A DNA stretch of 44,456 bases from an uncultured Prevotellaceae bacterium (GTDB taxonomy: Bacteria > Bacteroidota > Bacteroidia > Bacteroidales > Muribaculaceae): contig CAMJJG010000020.1 in NCBI GenBank assembly GCA_946406035.1, positions 1 through 44,456 of the forward strand, written 5' to 3'. A program made the position numbers and the translations under genes. This document shows positions 1 to 8,576 of this stretch, one piece after another; positions within the stretch are counted from its first letter, which is position 1; each line of letters starts with the position of its first letter. The notes under the pieces are model-generated. The model did no database searches and had not been told where the DNA came from. It saw only the letters and a list, made by a program, of their open reading frames with translations.

Positions 1-1
1 T

Positions 2-70
2 GAAAATTTTGAAATGCCTGCAAAGCCAGTGTTCATCGGCTCTACAGGCACTTCTCATCCTGCAAAATGA
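2..70 (+). CDS. C-terminal tail of an unidentified gene (partial)
   Basis: An open frame enters from the left edge and ends at TGA 68-70, giving 22 residues that finish IGSTGTSHPAK. The composition is protein-like and a strong hairpin follows 60 bases later, which fits the end of a gene. Too little is present to assign a family. It could also be a chance open frame. Confidence 0.4.
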   Translation, partial: ENFEMPAKPVFIGSTGTSHPAK

Positions 71-129
71 CCAATAGGCCTAATTCTCAGGCATGAGAAA
101 ATGATAAGATTATGGAAATCCTGTATAAC

Positions 130-159
130 GAACAAGAGCCCCGAGTAGGGCTCTTGTTC
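130..159. terminator. perfect 12-bp hairpin, probable bidirectional terminator
   Basis: GAACAAGAGCCC (130-141) and its exact reverse complement (148-159) flank a 6-base loop. It lies between the + strand tail ending at 70 and the convergent flavin-reductase gene ending at 183. There is no strong U tract on either side, so termination is inferred from position and stem strength. Confidence 0.6.
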
Positions 160-182
160 GTCTGTAATCGATTGACTGACGT

Positions 183-746
183 TTACTTGAGTTGTGCTCC
201 GTCGTGGAAGGCGTTGCCCACGGTGTGGCCCAGCTCAATGTAGGTGTGGTGCACGGGGTCATAGGTGATGACCTGCATCTTCTCCACGTCGGGGTTGCCG
301 TCCTCGGCCAGGTAGCGCTCGTCGCACAGGATGTTAACCACGTCGGCCACCAGGCAGTAGCCCGTCTTCTCCTCATCGATCTTGCGCGTGATGCGGCACT
401 CCATCGTCATGGGGAAGCAGGTGAACAGCGGGGCGTTCACGTTGGGGGCCTTCTCGGCAGTCCAGCCCGTCTTGGTCATCTTGTCGGGGTCGTTCTTGGC
501 GCTGACGATGCCCACAAAGTCTGAGGCTACCATCGTCTCGCGTGTGGCAAAGGCGACGGTGAACTCGCTGTTCACGGCCAAGTTGTCGGTCGTGGCGTGT
601 GAGCCCATCGAGATGACGATTTCCTTCATGTCCCAGGTACCACCCCACGCGGCGTTCATGGCGTTGGGACGTCCTTCACTGTCATAGGTGCCAATGATGA
701 GCACCGGCTGTGGAAGCATCCACGGTTTTGATCCAAAACTTTTCAT
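183..746 (-). CDS. flavin reductase-like domain protein (flavoredoxin type)
   Basis: About 187 residues, the normal size for a single flavin-reductase-like FMN-binding split barrel. The start MKSFGSKPWMLPQPVLIIGTY resembles the family opening, followed by GRPNAMNAAWGG and a HATTDNL stretch in the FMN-binding part. Members bind FMN and act as cytoplasmic flavin or ferric reductases or redox carriers; the substrate here is unknown. The ATG at 746 is preferred over one 12 codons upstream because the family begins at MKSFG and the upstream codons run towards the promoter element at 780-787. It is transcribed divergently from the thioesterase gene at 849. Confidence 0.88.
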   Translation of the reverse strand: MKSFGSKPWMLPQPVLIIGTYDSEGRPNAMNAAWGGTWDMKEIVISMGSHATTDNLAVNSEFTVAFATRETMVASDFVGIVSAKNDPDKMTKTGWTAEKAPNVNAPLFTCFPMTMECRITRKIDEEKTGYCLVADVVNILCDERYLAEDGNPDVEKMQVITYDPVHHTYIELGHTVGNAFHDGAQLK

Positions 747-779
747 GTTGAAATGAGTTAAATGGTGAATTTGTACCAA

Positions 780-787
780 CAAAGGTA
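780..787 (-). promoter_or_regulatory. Bacteroidetes -7 element for the flavin-reductase gene
   Basis: The minus strand reads TACCTTTG, matching TAnnTTTG, 34 bases before the chosen start at 746. No clear TTG/TTTG -33 element lies 19-21 bases upstream, so only the -7 box is supported. Confidence 0.5.
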
Positions 788-808
788 GTCATAATTTCGG
801 GAATTCAC

Positions 809-816
809 TAATTTTG
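809..816 (+). promoter_or_regulatory. Bacteroidetes -7 element for the 849-3723 gene run
   Basis: TAATTTTG matches TAnnTTTG and lies 33 bases before the ATG at 849. It faces away from the minus-strand element at 780-787, giving a compact divergent promoter pair. No convincing -33 box was seen. Confidence 0.5.
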
Positions 817-848
817 CAGAAAAAACAAGTTCACAACATCAGTAACTC

Positions 849-1223
849 ATGACTATACAAGAAGGAATAAAACACAGTAGTGAGCTGACCGTTACCCATG
901 CAGTGACGGCCGTGGCCATGGGATCGGGCGACATGCCCGTGCTGGCCACCCCAGCCATGATGGCTCTCATGGAGAATGCCGCCATGCTGGCTGTGGCGCC
1001 ACATCTGCCCGAGGGATGCACCACCGTGGGCGGCCACATCAGCTCGTCACACGTCAAGCCGACCCCCGTTGGCGAGACCATCACGGCGACGGCCATCGTG
1101 ACCCATGTTGACGGCAAGAAGATAACATTCAAGGTCGAAGCCCATTGTGGCGAAGTGCTGCTGGGCGAGGGTACGCACCTGCGATTCATTGTCGATCGCG
1201 ATAAATTCATGTCACGATTGTAA
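849..1223 (+). CDS. FlK-like hotdog-fold thioesterase
   Basis: 124 residues, single hotdog domain. The layout matches the fluoroacetyl-CoA thioesterase (FlK)-like family: ATPAMMALMENAAM early, then VGGHISSSHVKPTPVG, and GEGTHLRFIVDRDKF at the C-terminus. Thr34, Glu42 and His68 fall at the same spacing as the FlK catalytic Thr42/Glu50/His76, so an acyl-CoA thioesterase mechanism is likely. Most bacterial relatives are not fluoroacetate enzymes and have unknown acyl substrates. It is the first gene of a tight + strand run, with the next gene 18 bases downstream. Confidence 0.85.
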   Translation: MTIQEGIKHSSELTVTHAVTAVAMGSGDMPVLATPAMMALMENAAMLAVAPHLPEGCTTVGGHISSSHVKPTPVGETITATAIVTHVDGKKITFKVEAHCGEVLLGEGTHLRFIVDRDKFMSRL

Positions 1224-1241
1224 CAATAAGATCAAAAAAAG

Positions 1242-1658
1242 ATGAAAATCTACTTTGCAGGATCCATTCGCGGCGGCCGTGTCGATGCCGACCTGTACCG
1301 CCGCTTGATTGACCACATGCGACAGACCGACGACGTGTTGACCGAGCACATCGGCAAGAGCGACCTGAACCTGATGGAACAAGGCCGCGAGCGCGATGCC
1401 AAAATATATGACCAGGACACAGCGTGGCTGCGCGAGAGCGACGTGCTCATCGGTGAGTGCACCTGCCCGTCGCTGGGTGTGGGCTATGAGCTGGCATATG
1501 CCGAGAGCCGCGGCATCCCATGTCACATCTTCTATAACAGCAGCAAGGCACAACTGTCGGCCATGCTCACGGGCAATCCTTACTTTCACATCCATCCCTA
1601 CCGTGACGAGCAGGAGATATACCCCGTGCTTGACCGGATTCTGGGTCATGACCGATGA
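1242..1658 (+). CDS. DNPH1/Rcl-like 2'-deoxynucleoside 5'-phosphate N-hydrolase
   Basis: 138 residues in the nucleoside 2-deoxyribosyltransferase superfamily. The opening IYFAGSIRGGR, then VLTEHIG, the segment DQDTAWLRESDVLI, CPSLGVGYELAYAESRGIP and the late AQLSAML closely follow mammalian DNPH1 (Rcl). DNPH1 cleaves the N-glycosidic bond of deoxynucleoside monophosphates and removes 5-hydroxymethyl-dUMP, so nucleotide-pool sanitation is the likely role; a deoxyribosyltransferase activity is the alternative. It follows the thioesterase gene by 18 bases and precedes the transporter by 61, in an apparent operon. Confidence 0.85.
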   Translation: MKIYFAGSIRGGRVDADLYRRLIDHMRQTDDVLTEHIGKSDLNLMEQGRERDAKIYDQDTAWLRESDVLIGECTCPSLGVGYELAYAESRGIPCHIFYNSSKAQLSAMLTGNPYFHIHPYRDEQEIYPVLDRILGHDR

Positions 1659-1719
1659 CCAAAGATCAAGAATCAACCGCTAATACATCAATTCTTTCCT
1701 TAACAATAAAAATGACGAT

Positions 1720-2646
1720 ATGTTTTACCTGATAATAACCCTGGCGATGGGACTGCTGGTACCCTTCCAGACCGCCGCCAATTCCCGGCTGCGTGGCGTT
1801 GTGGGCCCCGCCTATGTCTCGACGCTGGTATCCTTCTCGGTTTCCACGCTAGCCCTGCTGCTGGTGTCGCTGCTGACGGGCAGTCCCATAATTCCCACCG
1901 GCCAGATGCTGTCTACAGCGCCGTGGTGGAGCTGGTTTGCCGGCATTGTTGCCGTCGTGACCATCACCATTGCCATCCACCTGTTTAAAGAGATCGGGCC
2001 GTTACAGGCCGTGATTATCCCGATGTTCAGTCAACTGCTTTTCAGCCTGCTGATTGACCACTTCGGGTGGTTCGGCGCCAATGTGATACCGCTGGACGGC
2101 AAGCGCATTATCGGTTCGCTACTGCTCATTGCTGGAGTAACCCTCGTCGTTGTCCTGCCCAAGCTCAAGAGCCAGCAGCAAACAAGCCACGAGCGCGGCA
2201 CTCGCCAATTATTCTGGCAACTGTGTGCTGTGGTATCGGGCTGTTTGTCGGCCAGCATTACTGGCGCCTATGCCCAGTTGTCGGCTGTCGTGGGCAACCC
2301 CATCCAGGCAACCACAGTCGCCTTCTTTGTGGCGACAGTGGTGTTGTTGCTCTTCTGCACGCTCAACGGCAGTGTACGCCTGATAGGCAAGGCCTTCTCG
2401 CGCGAGCACCCCTGGTGGATGTGGCTGGGCGGCCTGTGTGGCGCTACCATCGTGTTTGGTAATGCATGGCTAGTGGCCCACGTGGGAGTGGGCGTGTTTG
2501 TGATGGCGCTGCTTGTGGGCCAACTGACCTTGAGTCAACTGATGGAGCATTACGGGTGGCTAGGCGCCCCGCGCAAGCGCATCACCTGGCTACAAATCAT
2601 TGGCATCCTGCTCATGCTTGCCGGCGTGGCCGTCATCCGCCTGTAA
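1720..2646 (+). CDS. DMT-superfamily transporter with two YdcZ (DUF606) halves
   Basis: 308 residues, strongly hydrophobic, about ten membrane segments. Residues 1-148 and roughly 165-308 are two related halves, each with a small-residue-rich first helix, an FKEIGPLQA- or VAHVGVGVF-type central segment, and the ending DHFGWFGANVIPLDGKRIIG or EHYGWLGAPRKRITWLQIIG. Single-domain YdcZ proteins have about 150 residues, so this is a tandem fusion, a known arrangement in the family. Substrate unknown. It sits between DNPH1 and AlkZ-related genes in the same run. Confidence 0.85.
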   Translation: MFYLIITLAMGLLVPFQTAANSRLRGVVGPAYVSTLVSFSVSTLALLLVSLLTGSPIIPTGQMLSTAPWWSWFAGIVAVVTITIAIHLFKEIGPLQAVIIPMFSQLLFSLLIDHFGWFGANVIPLDGKRIIGSLLLIAGVTLVVVLPKLKSQQQTSHERGTRQLFWQLCAVVSGCLSASITGAYAQLSAVVGNPIQATTVAFFVATVVLLLFCTLNGSVRLIGKAFSREHPWWMWLGGLCGATIVFGNAWLVAHVGVGVFVMALLVGQLTLSQLMEHYGWLGAPRKRITWLQIIGILLMLAGVAVIRL

Positions 2647-2669
2647 CCATATAATTACCATTGTATTTC

Positions 2670-3338
2670 ATGCAACACGACGTGATACATAATGCTAACG
2701 AGCTGATGGGCCGCATCCAGGAGATGGGTTTCTTGCCGTTGCTTAATTGTGGCATCGGCGGATTCTCGGCCGAGGAGATGGTTGACGAGGATTGTCGCTA
2801 TGTGGTGTATGATGACGGCGGCTGGGATTGGCCCATGTGGAAGTGGAAGGGTCCCATCGTGACCGAGAGGGGCTGCGTCTATGGCAAGTTTTTCAATAAG
2901 AAGGCCGGCTACGTGAGCATGGAGTGGTGGCCCGACCTGATGAACTACCGCCACCACGCCTACCCTGCCCCACCCGAGGGGTCGATCGAGGAGGCCATCG
3001 TGCTGACCCTGCGCGAGCATGGCAGCCTCATCACGCGCGAGCTGCGGGCGGCCTGTGGGTTCACGGGCACCAAGATGCGGAGCCGCTTTGACGGCTATGT
3101 CACCCGCCTGCAGATGGCATGCCGCATTATCACCCAGGATTTTGTCTATCCACGCGACAAGCACGGGAACGAATATGGCTGGGGTTGGGCGCTGCTCACC
3201 ACACCCGAGCAATTACTGGGCAAGGAGGCCTGCCGGTGTGGTCGCACGCCACAGCAGTCGCTAGAGCGCATCGTGGACCACCTGAGGCACATCCTGCCCC
3301 ACGCCAGTGAGCATCAAATCATGAAATTAATCAAATAA
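2670..3338 (+). CDS. AlkZ-related winged-helix protein
   Basis: 222 residues from the ATG at 2670; an in-frame TTG three codons earlier is less likely. Landmarks are NANELMGRIQEMGFLPLL, FSAEEM, a Trp-rich WDWPMWKWKGPIV, YGKFFNKKAGYVS, WWPDLMNYR, then a C-terminal helical part with GYVTRLQMACRIITQDFVY and GWGWALLTTPE. This fits the short AlkZ-related family, which resembles the DNA-binding core of AlkZ/YcaQ DNA glycosylases without the full length. Glycosylase activity is not demonstrated here. It starts 23 bases after the transporter stop, supporting co-transcription. Confidence 0.7.
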   Translation: MQHDVIHNANELMGRIQEMGFLPLLNCGIGGFSAEEMVDEDCRYVVYDDGGWDWPMWKWKGPIVTERGCVYGKFFNKKAGYVSMEWWPDLMNYRHHAYPAPPEGSIEEAIVLTLREHGSLITRELRAACGFTGTKMRSRFDGYVTRLQMACRIITQDFVYPRDKHGNEYGWGWALLTTPEQLLGKEACRCGRTPQQSLERIVDHLRHILPHASEHQIMKLIK

Positions 3339-3357
3339 CCGTCACAACATAACCAAT

Positions 3358-3723
3358 ATGAAACGAATCCTAATCCTGCTCGCCATGTCGCTAGCCATTG
3401 CCGGAATCCAGGCTCAAAAGATCAGCCACATCGAGACGACCAAGTCATGGCACCACGTGTATGACGATAATGGCAAGAAGGTTCACACCTTCTCGACCAG
3501 CCAGGGCGAGGTGGTCGCCTACAGCGACTCGTTCTACATCGTCAAGCACGGCTCGTGGTATTACACCTGTGATGCCAAGGGCAAGAAACTGCACACTTTC
3601 TCGGTCAGCAATGTGGGAGAGATCCTGAATGCCGCTGGCGATACCTTCACCAGCCTCAAGGGAGGTTGGATCTACACCTGGGACAAGAAGGGCAAGAAAA
3701 TCGCCACCCGATCGGCAAGATAA
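3358..3723 (+). CDS. small secreted protein with Trp/Asp-GKK repeats, unknown function
   Basis: 121 residues. The N-terminus MKRILILLAMSLAIAGIQAQ is a clear Sec signal peptide with likely cleavage after position 18-20. The mature part is about two and a half copies of a 36-37 residue repeat beginning at Trp31, Trp67 and Trp104, each with the pattern W-x-x-x-x-D-x-x-GKK followed two residues later by Thr or Ala. The spacing suggests a small beta-sheet or propeller-blade-like structure. I do not recognise the family. It begins 19 bases after the AlkZ-related gene. Confidence 0.8.
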   Translation: MKRILILLAMSLAIAGIQAQKISHIETTKSWHHVYDDNGKKVHTFSTSQGEVVAYSDSFYIVKHGSWYYTCDAKGKKLHTFSVSNVGEILNAAGDTFTSLKGGWIYTWDKKGKKIATRSAR

Positions 3724-3761
3724 TCGCTGGCCACACATTTTTATAATTTCTTTATCTCGGG

Positions 3762-3784
3762 AACTTGGATTATTCAAGTTTTAT
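3762..3784 (+). terminator. weak hairpin with T-rich tail after the 849-3723 run
   Basis: AACTTG (3762-3767) and CAAGTT (3775-3780) form a 6-bp stem with a 7-base loop, followed by TTTAT. It overlaps the putative -33 element of the sbcD promoter, so its role as a terminator is tentative. Confidence 0.35.
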
Positions 3785-3795
3785 ACTTATATTTG
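3765..3795 (+). promoter_or_regulatory. Bacteroidetes promoter for sbcDC
   Basis: TTG at 3765-3767, a 20-base spacer, then TATATTTG at 3788-3795, which matches TAnnTTTG exactly. It lies 81 bases before the sbcD ATG. This is one of the best-formed promoters in the window. Confidence 0.65.
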
Positions 3796-3876
3796 TACCT
3801 AAGAAAAACGCCCTCATGGGGTCGAAAATGAGTAAGAGTTTATTTTGCATCTAGAAAATTACTATCTAAAATCTAA

Positions 3877-5076
3877 ATGTTTAAATTCATTCACACCAGC
3901 GACTGGCACTTGGGCCAGAATTTCTATGGCTATGACCGGGCCGAGGAGCAACGCGACTTCCTCGCTCAGCTGGCCGACATCGTGCGCAAACACACACCCG
4001 ACGCCCTGCTCGTTAGTGGAGACATCTTCCACACAGCAGCTCCGTCAAATGCCGCGGTCAATCTCTATGTCAATGCAATGCTCAATATCCACGAGGCCTG
4101 CCCCTTGATGAAGATTATCGTTATCGCGGGCAACCACGACAGCGCGTCACGCCTGGATAGCGACAGGCGCTTGTGGCAACTAGCTGACGTCAGCGTGCTG
4201 GGCAGCATCGCCCGCGACAAGAGCGGACAAGCCGACCTGGGGCGCCAGATCATCAAGGTGGGCGACAAGGGCATTGTTGCCGCCGTGCCGTTTACCTACC
4301 CGATGAGTTTCCCAGCGGTTCCTGGCCACGAAGTTGAGCGCAGCCAGCGCCAGGATGACTATTTCCAGAGCCTGCTTGACCATGCCAATAGCACCAATGC
4401 CGCCCAACTGCCCGTGGTGCTGATGGCACATCTCGCCGTCAACAACTGCGACTACACCGGGCACGACCGGGACATGATCATGGAGTGTGTCACGCTCGAA
4501 AGCCTGGGCGAGGGATATGACTATGCCGCGCTGGGACACATCCACCGCCCGCAGCAGGTGAGTGGACGCGCACGCTATTGCGGCACCCCTGTGCCCGTGA
4601 GCTTTGACGAGCAATGCGAGCACTCGATAAGCATCGTAGAAATTGACGCCCACGGCACGATGCCACGCATCGAGACCAAGCGCATCAAGAACATCAAGCC
4701 GTTACACACCATCCCGGCAGGCGACCCCGTGGAACTAGACAAGGCGCTTGAAATCCTGCAACAGCTCAACCCCAATGACCGTGGCTACATCCGCCTGAAC
4801 GTGCAGGTAGAGCGGTTCCTGCCCCCCGGTGCCCAGGAGCGCGCAGCTCTGGCCGTGAAGGATAAGCAAAGCCGTTTCTGCGAGATCAAGAGGACTGTTA
4901 CGGCCGCATTGCAGCACCACGTTACCCAGATGACGGTGGAACAATTCAACAAAATGCGCCCCATCGATGTCGTTGACCAGTACTTTATCGAAACAACCGG
5001 CCAGCCCATGACCGAGCTACAACGTGAAATGTTCAACCAGGCATATCAACTGGTACAAGAGGAGAATAGACAATGA
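3877..5076 (+). CDS. sbcD: exonuclease subunit SbcD (Mre11-like nuclease)
   Basis: 399 residues, a usual SbcD length. All metallophosphoesterase motifs are present: Asp9 and His11 in HTSDWHLGQ, Asp49 in SGDIF, Asn86-His87-Asp88 in GNHDS, His185 in MAHLA, and His221/His223 in ALGHIHRPQ. The C-terminal third is the capping and SbcC-binding part. With SbcC it forms the Mn-dependent complex that opens DNA hairpins and processes blocked double-strand ends. The stop overlaps the sbcC start by four bases (ATGA), so the subunits are translationally coupled. Confidence 0.97.
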   Translation: MFKFIHTSDWHLGQNFYGYDRAEEQRDFLAQLADIVRKHTPDALLVSGDIFHTAAPSNAAVNLYVNAMLNIHEACPLMKIIVIAGNHDSASRLDSDRRLWQLADVSVLGSIARDKSGQADLGRQIIKVGDKGIVAAVPFTYPMSFPAVPGHEVERSQRQDDYFQSLLDHANSTNAAQLPVVLMAHLAVNNCDYTGHDRDMIMECVTLESLGEGYDYAALGHIHRPQQVSGRARYCGTPVPVSFDEQCEHSISIVEIDAHGTMPRIETKRIKNIKPLHTIPAGDPVELDKALEILQQLNPNDRGYIRLNVQVERFLPPGAQERAALAVKDKQSRFCEIKRTVTAALQHHVTQMTVEQFNKMRPIDVVDQYFIETTGQPMTELQREMFNQAYQLVQEENRQ

Positions 5077-8000
5077 AACTCAAGAAACTCACCATCAACA
5101 ATATCGCGTCGATCGAGCATGCCGAGATCGACTTTGACGCCGCCCCCTTGGCTGGGGAGCGTCTGTTCCTCATCAGCGGCGAGACTGGAGCTGGCAAATC
5201 TACCATTATCGACTGCGTGTGCCTGGCCCTGTATGGCGACACACCGCGCCTCAAGTCGGCCAAGAGCAACGAATATACCAACAATCGCGCCGGCGACACG
5301 ACCCAAGACAGCCTGCACACCAACGACGTGAGGCAACTGCTGCGTCGCGGAGCCACGAGTGCCGACGTGAGTCTCACTTTTGATGACAACGATGGCACGC
5401 CCTACGTCGCCACCTGGCACGTTCACCGCGCCCATAACAAGGCCGATGGCGCGCTGCAAAACACCATCAGGACGCTCGAGAGCCAAGATAGCGCGTCGGG
5501 GCACACCATTTATACCAAGAAAAAAAAGATTGACGATGAGATCAAGAGAATCACGGGATTGGACGTGAACCAGTTCTTTCGCACCGTTGTGCTGGCCCAA
5601 GGCAAGTTTGCCGAGTTCCTTGAGAGCGACGACAACGCCAAGTCGGCCCTGCTTGAGAAAATGACCGGAACCGAAGAGTATGCACAGGTGGGGCAAAAAA
5701 TCTATCAGATCAGCAAGGAAAAGGAAAACGAGCGCGACCTGCTGCGCGAGCAACTGCGCGACATCGACCTGCTGAGTGATGATGAGAAAAATGAGATCAC
5801 AGCCCAGATTGCCATCTTCAAGCAACAGCAGGCCAGCGAACAGCAACAGCTCGACAAGGCCAAGAAAATGACACAGTGGCTCGATGAGATGGACAAAACT
5901 GCTCGCGAACTGGATGACAAACAGCGCCTGCTTGCCGAAATGCAGGAACAGACCCAACAGGCGAGCCACAAGGAGCAACAGACGCTGGTCGATGATTGGG
6001 ACGCCACGACCGACGTCCGCCGTGACCTCAAGTCCAGACAGGCCGCACTAGGCCATGTCGAGATGCTGGAAAAGGCCAAACCCGCCATGCAACGAGAGTA
6101 TGACCAGTTGTGCGCGGCGCTGAGGGCAACCATTGCCGAGATTTCACGCAAGCAGGCCGCATTGCAGGAAATCCGACGCTACTTGCAGCAAGAGGCACCC
6201 CGCAGCGCGATGTATGAATCCATCAAGACCATCAAGACGCTGGTCCAGCAGCGCGACACCGCGATGAGCAACATCACGGCCTATAGCACTGCCCTAGAGC
6301 AGGAAACCTCACGACTGCCCATTGTCGAGAGTGCACTCCGGCAAGCCCAAGAAGCGCTAGACGCCATCACCCAATCACTCCAGCAGGCCCAAGAGCGGTA
6401 CAACGCCATGAACATCGATCAGGTGAACACCCGCAAAGATGACCTTAACGCCGCCAAGCAGGCCTTGAACAACCTCAAGAACCTGGCCACTACAGTCGAG
6501 CAGCAATCCCAGGCCATGCACTCACTGCAAGAGGACCTCAAGGGACAACTGGCGCTGATTGACCGCGAGAATAGCGTCATCAATGTCCAGCGTACCATGC
6601 TCGAGCAGGCCCGCCAGGCCATCGAGCGCCAGAAGGACTGGAACGCCCTTGTTGAGCAAGCCCACAAGAGCCTGCACGAGGGCGACGAGTGCCCCGTGTG
6701 CGGCAATGTGATCACACGGCTACTCACTCCCAAAAGCCAGAGCGTGCTTGACGAGTTGCAGCGGCAACTCAATGATGCCGAGGAACAGGTGAGAAAAACC
6801 ACAACAAGCATCAACACCGCCACTGCACTGATCCACCGCCTTGACAAGCAGATCAAGGCCAGCGAGAATGACATCAAGGCCACCAGCCAGCAGCAGGACA
6901 AACTGTGGCAACACACCCGAGTGATGCTAACCAAGTGTGGCATCGCTGCCGATGAAATGGCCGGTAAAGAACAGGCAGACAAGCTCATTGCCGACATCGA
7001 CAATGAGACAGAACGCCTCAACAAGGTGTTGCAACAAGCACAATCACTCAACAAGGACATCATGGACCAACGCGAGAAACACTCCCGCGCATCAGACCTG
7101 CACAAACAGGCTGTCATCGACATGAATCAAGTGAAATTGAGCATCGAGAAGCAACACGAAGCCATCAAGGCTAGCAAGGACCAGTGTGAGGGCCTTACCA
7201 GGGAACTCAACGGGCTGTTTAGTGACCATGACTGGCAGAATCGCCTACATAGCCCCGATTTCATCACCCAGCTGGAACAAGAAGCCACCACCTACAGGAA
7301 TAAGCAGCAAGAGGCCCAGCGGCTGGAGCACACCATCGAGCTCCATCAATCCCACGTCCCCGCCATGCAGTCCAGCAAGGAAAGTATCGTCGGACTAGAA
7401 GACAACGGACTGACGATGACCGACATTCCTGACAACCTGCCCCAACGCTGGAACGACCTCGAGAACAAGCATCTGGAATGGCGCACCCGCCTGAAAACCG
7501 AACGAGACAACGCATTACAGGCCCAAGAGGCCATCGAGCTTTTCCTGCACAGCCAAACTAGAATCAACATGGAACGCCTCGCGCTGTTAGCGAGCCAACG
7601 ACAAGAGGACATCAATGACATCAAAACGGCCCACAAGACCCTGTCCGACAGCATCACGCTCATGCAGGGAGAAGTCAAAGCCCTGACCAGGCGTCAACAG
7701 GAAATCGCCGCAGCCAGGCCCGAGTTTGATGAGCAGGACCGCGACAGGCTAGCTGTCATGATAGAAACAGCCGACCAGCACATTGGCGAGATTGCCGAGG
7801 AGATTTCAGTGCGCATGGTGCGCCTCAAAGCCGACGAGGAGAACCAACGGCTCGTGGGAGAGAAAAAACAGTTGCTCGAAAATGCCGAAGCCGTCTATAA
7901 CCGATGGGCAGAGCTCAATAAAATGCTGGGCAGCGCCGACGGTAAAACCCTGCGCAATATAGCCCAGAGCTACATCCTAGGCGAATTGCTGGGCAGCGCC

Positions 8001-8405
8001 AACAGCTACTTGCGCCAATTCAACAACCGATATGAGCTTGAAGCTTATCCCGGAACACTCACTATCCTGGTGCGAGACCTGATGCAAGGCGACAGGACAG
8101 CCGTGACCACGCTGTCGGGTGGTGAGAGTTTCATGGTATCGCTGGCCCTGGCGCTGGCATTATCGAACATGTCGGGCAAGGTCTTCAGTGTGGATACTAT
8201 CTTTATCGACGAGGGCTTCGGTTCGCTGAGCGCGGGTTACCTTGACAACGTGATGGAGACACTCAACCGACTGTATGACATGGGTGGACGTCGCGTGGGC
8301 ATCATCAGCCATGTTGAGATGCTCAAGGAACGCATCACCACCCAGATCCAGGTTGCACGCGACAACAGCAACAACACCGTTAGCCGCATCTCCGTTGTGG
8401 GATAA
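5073..8405 (+). CDS. sbcC: exonuclease subunit SbcC (Rad50-like ATPase)
   Basis: 1110 residues, slightly longer than the usual 1000-1050. Walker A GETGAGKST is at 36-44, followed by long coiled coils rich in Gln/Glu. The zinc hook CPVC is near the middle (Cys540, Cys543), the ABC signature LSGGE at 1014-1018, and Walker B TIFIDEGFGSL at 1042-1052 with the catalytic Glu1047. Rad50-like SMC ATPases use the hook to join dimers and gate the SbcD nuclease. It overlaps sbcD by four bases. A large nested inverted repeat follows the stop. Confidence 0.97.
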   Translation: MKLKKLTINNIASIEHAEIDFDAAPLAGERLFLISGETGAGKSTIIDCVCLALYGDTPRLKSAKSNEYTNNRAGDTTQDSLHTNDVRQLLRRGATSADVSLTFDDNDGTPYVATWHVHRAHNKADGALQNTIRTLESQDSASGHTIYTKKKKIDDEIKRITGLDVNQFFRTVVLAQGKFAEFLESDDNAKSALLEKMTGTEEYAQVGQKIYQISKEKENERDLLREQLRDIDLLSDDEKNEITAQIAIFKQQQASEQQQLDKAKKMTQWLDEMDKTARELDDKQRLLAEMQEQTQQASHKEQQTLVDDWDATTDVRRDLKSRQAALGHVEMLEKAKPAMQREYDQLCAALRATIAEISRKQAALQEIRRYLQQEAPRSAMYESIKTIKTLVQQRDTAMSNITAYSTALEQETSRLPIVESALRQAQEALDAITQSLQQAQERYNAMNIDQVNTRKDDLNAAKQALNNLKNLATTVEQQSQAMHSLQEDLKGQLALIDRENSVINVQRTMLEQARQAIERQKDWNALVEQAHKSLHEGDECPVCGNVITRLLTPKSQSVLDELQRQLNDAEEQVRKTTTSINTATALIHRLDKQIKASENDIKATSQQQDKLWQHTRVMLTKCGIAADEMAGKEQADKLIADIDNETERLNKVLQQAQSLNKDIMDQREKHSRASDLHKQAVIDMNQVKLSIEKQHEAIKASKDQCEGLTRELNGLFSDHDWQNRLHSPDFITQLEQEATTYRNKQQEAQRLEHTIELHQSHVPAMQSSKESIVGLEDNGLTMTDIPDNLPQRWNDLENKHLEWRTRLKTERDNALQAQEAIELFLHSQTRINMERLALLASQRQEDINDIKTAHKTLSDSITLMQGEVKALTRRQQEIAAARPEFDEQDRDRLAVMIETADQHIGEIAEEISVRMVRLKADEENQRLVGEKKQLLENAEAVYNRWAELNKMLGSADGKTLRNIAQSYILGELLGSANSYLRQFNNRYELEAYPGTLTILVRDLMQGDRTAVTTLSGGESFMVSLALALALSNMSGKVFSVDTIFIDEGFGSLSAGYLDNVMETLNRLYDMGGRRVGIISHVEMLKERITTQIQVARDNSNNTVSRISVVG

Positions 8406-8425
8406 CATGACCAGCACGATTATCG

Positions 8426-8511
8426 AGGAGGATGTGCCATCATTCGACTGCAACAATTATAACCGCCATGGGCGGTTATGTTACCAAGTCACAATGATGA
8501 CACATCCTCCT
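8426..8511. repeat. nested inverted repeat downstream of sbcC
   Basis: Outer arms 8426-8444 and 8493-8511 are 19-base reverse complements with one mismatch. Inside is a second perfect 9-bp hairpin, 8459-8467 with 8471-8479 and a 3-base loop. The structure fills the gap between the convergent sbcC and LRR-protein genes. It could be a bidirectional terminator, a cruciform-forming element or the relic of a small mobile repeat; no U tract follows on either strand. Confidence 0.75.
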
Positions 8512-8576
8512 GGATATTGAAATCGCCTGTAGGCCCAAAGGGCTCATTCAAGCCTAAAACTTGGCTGAGGCTGATT

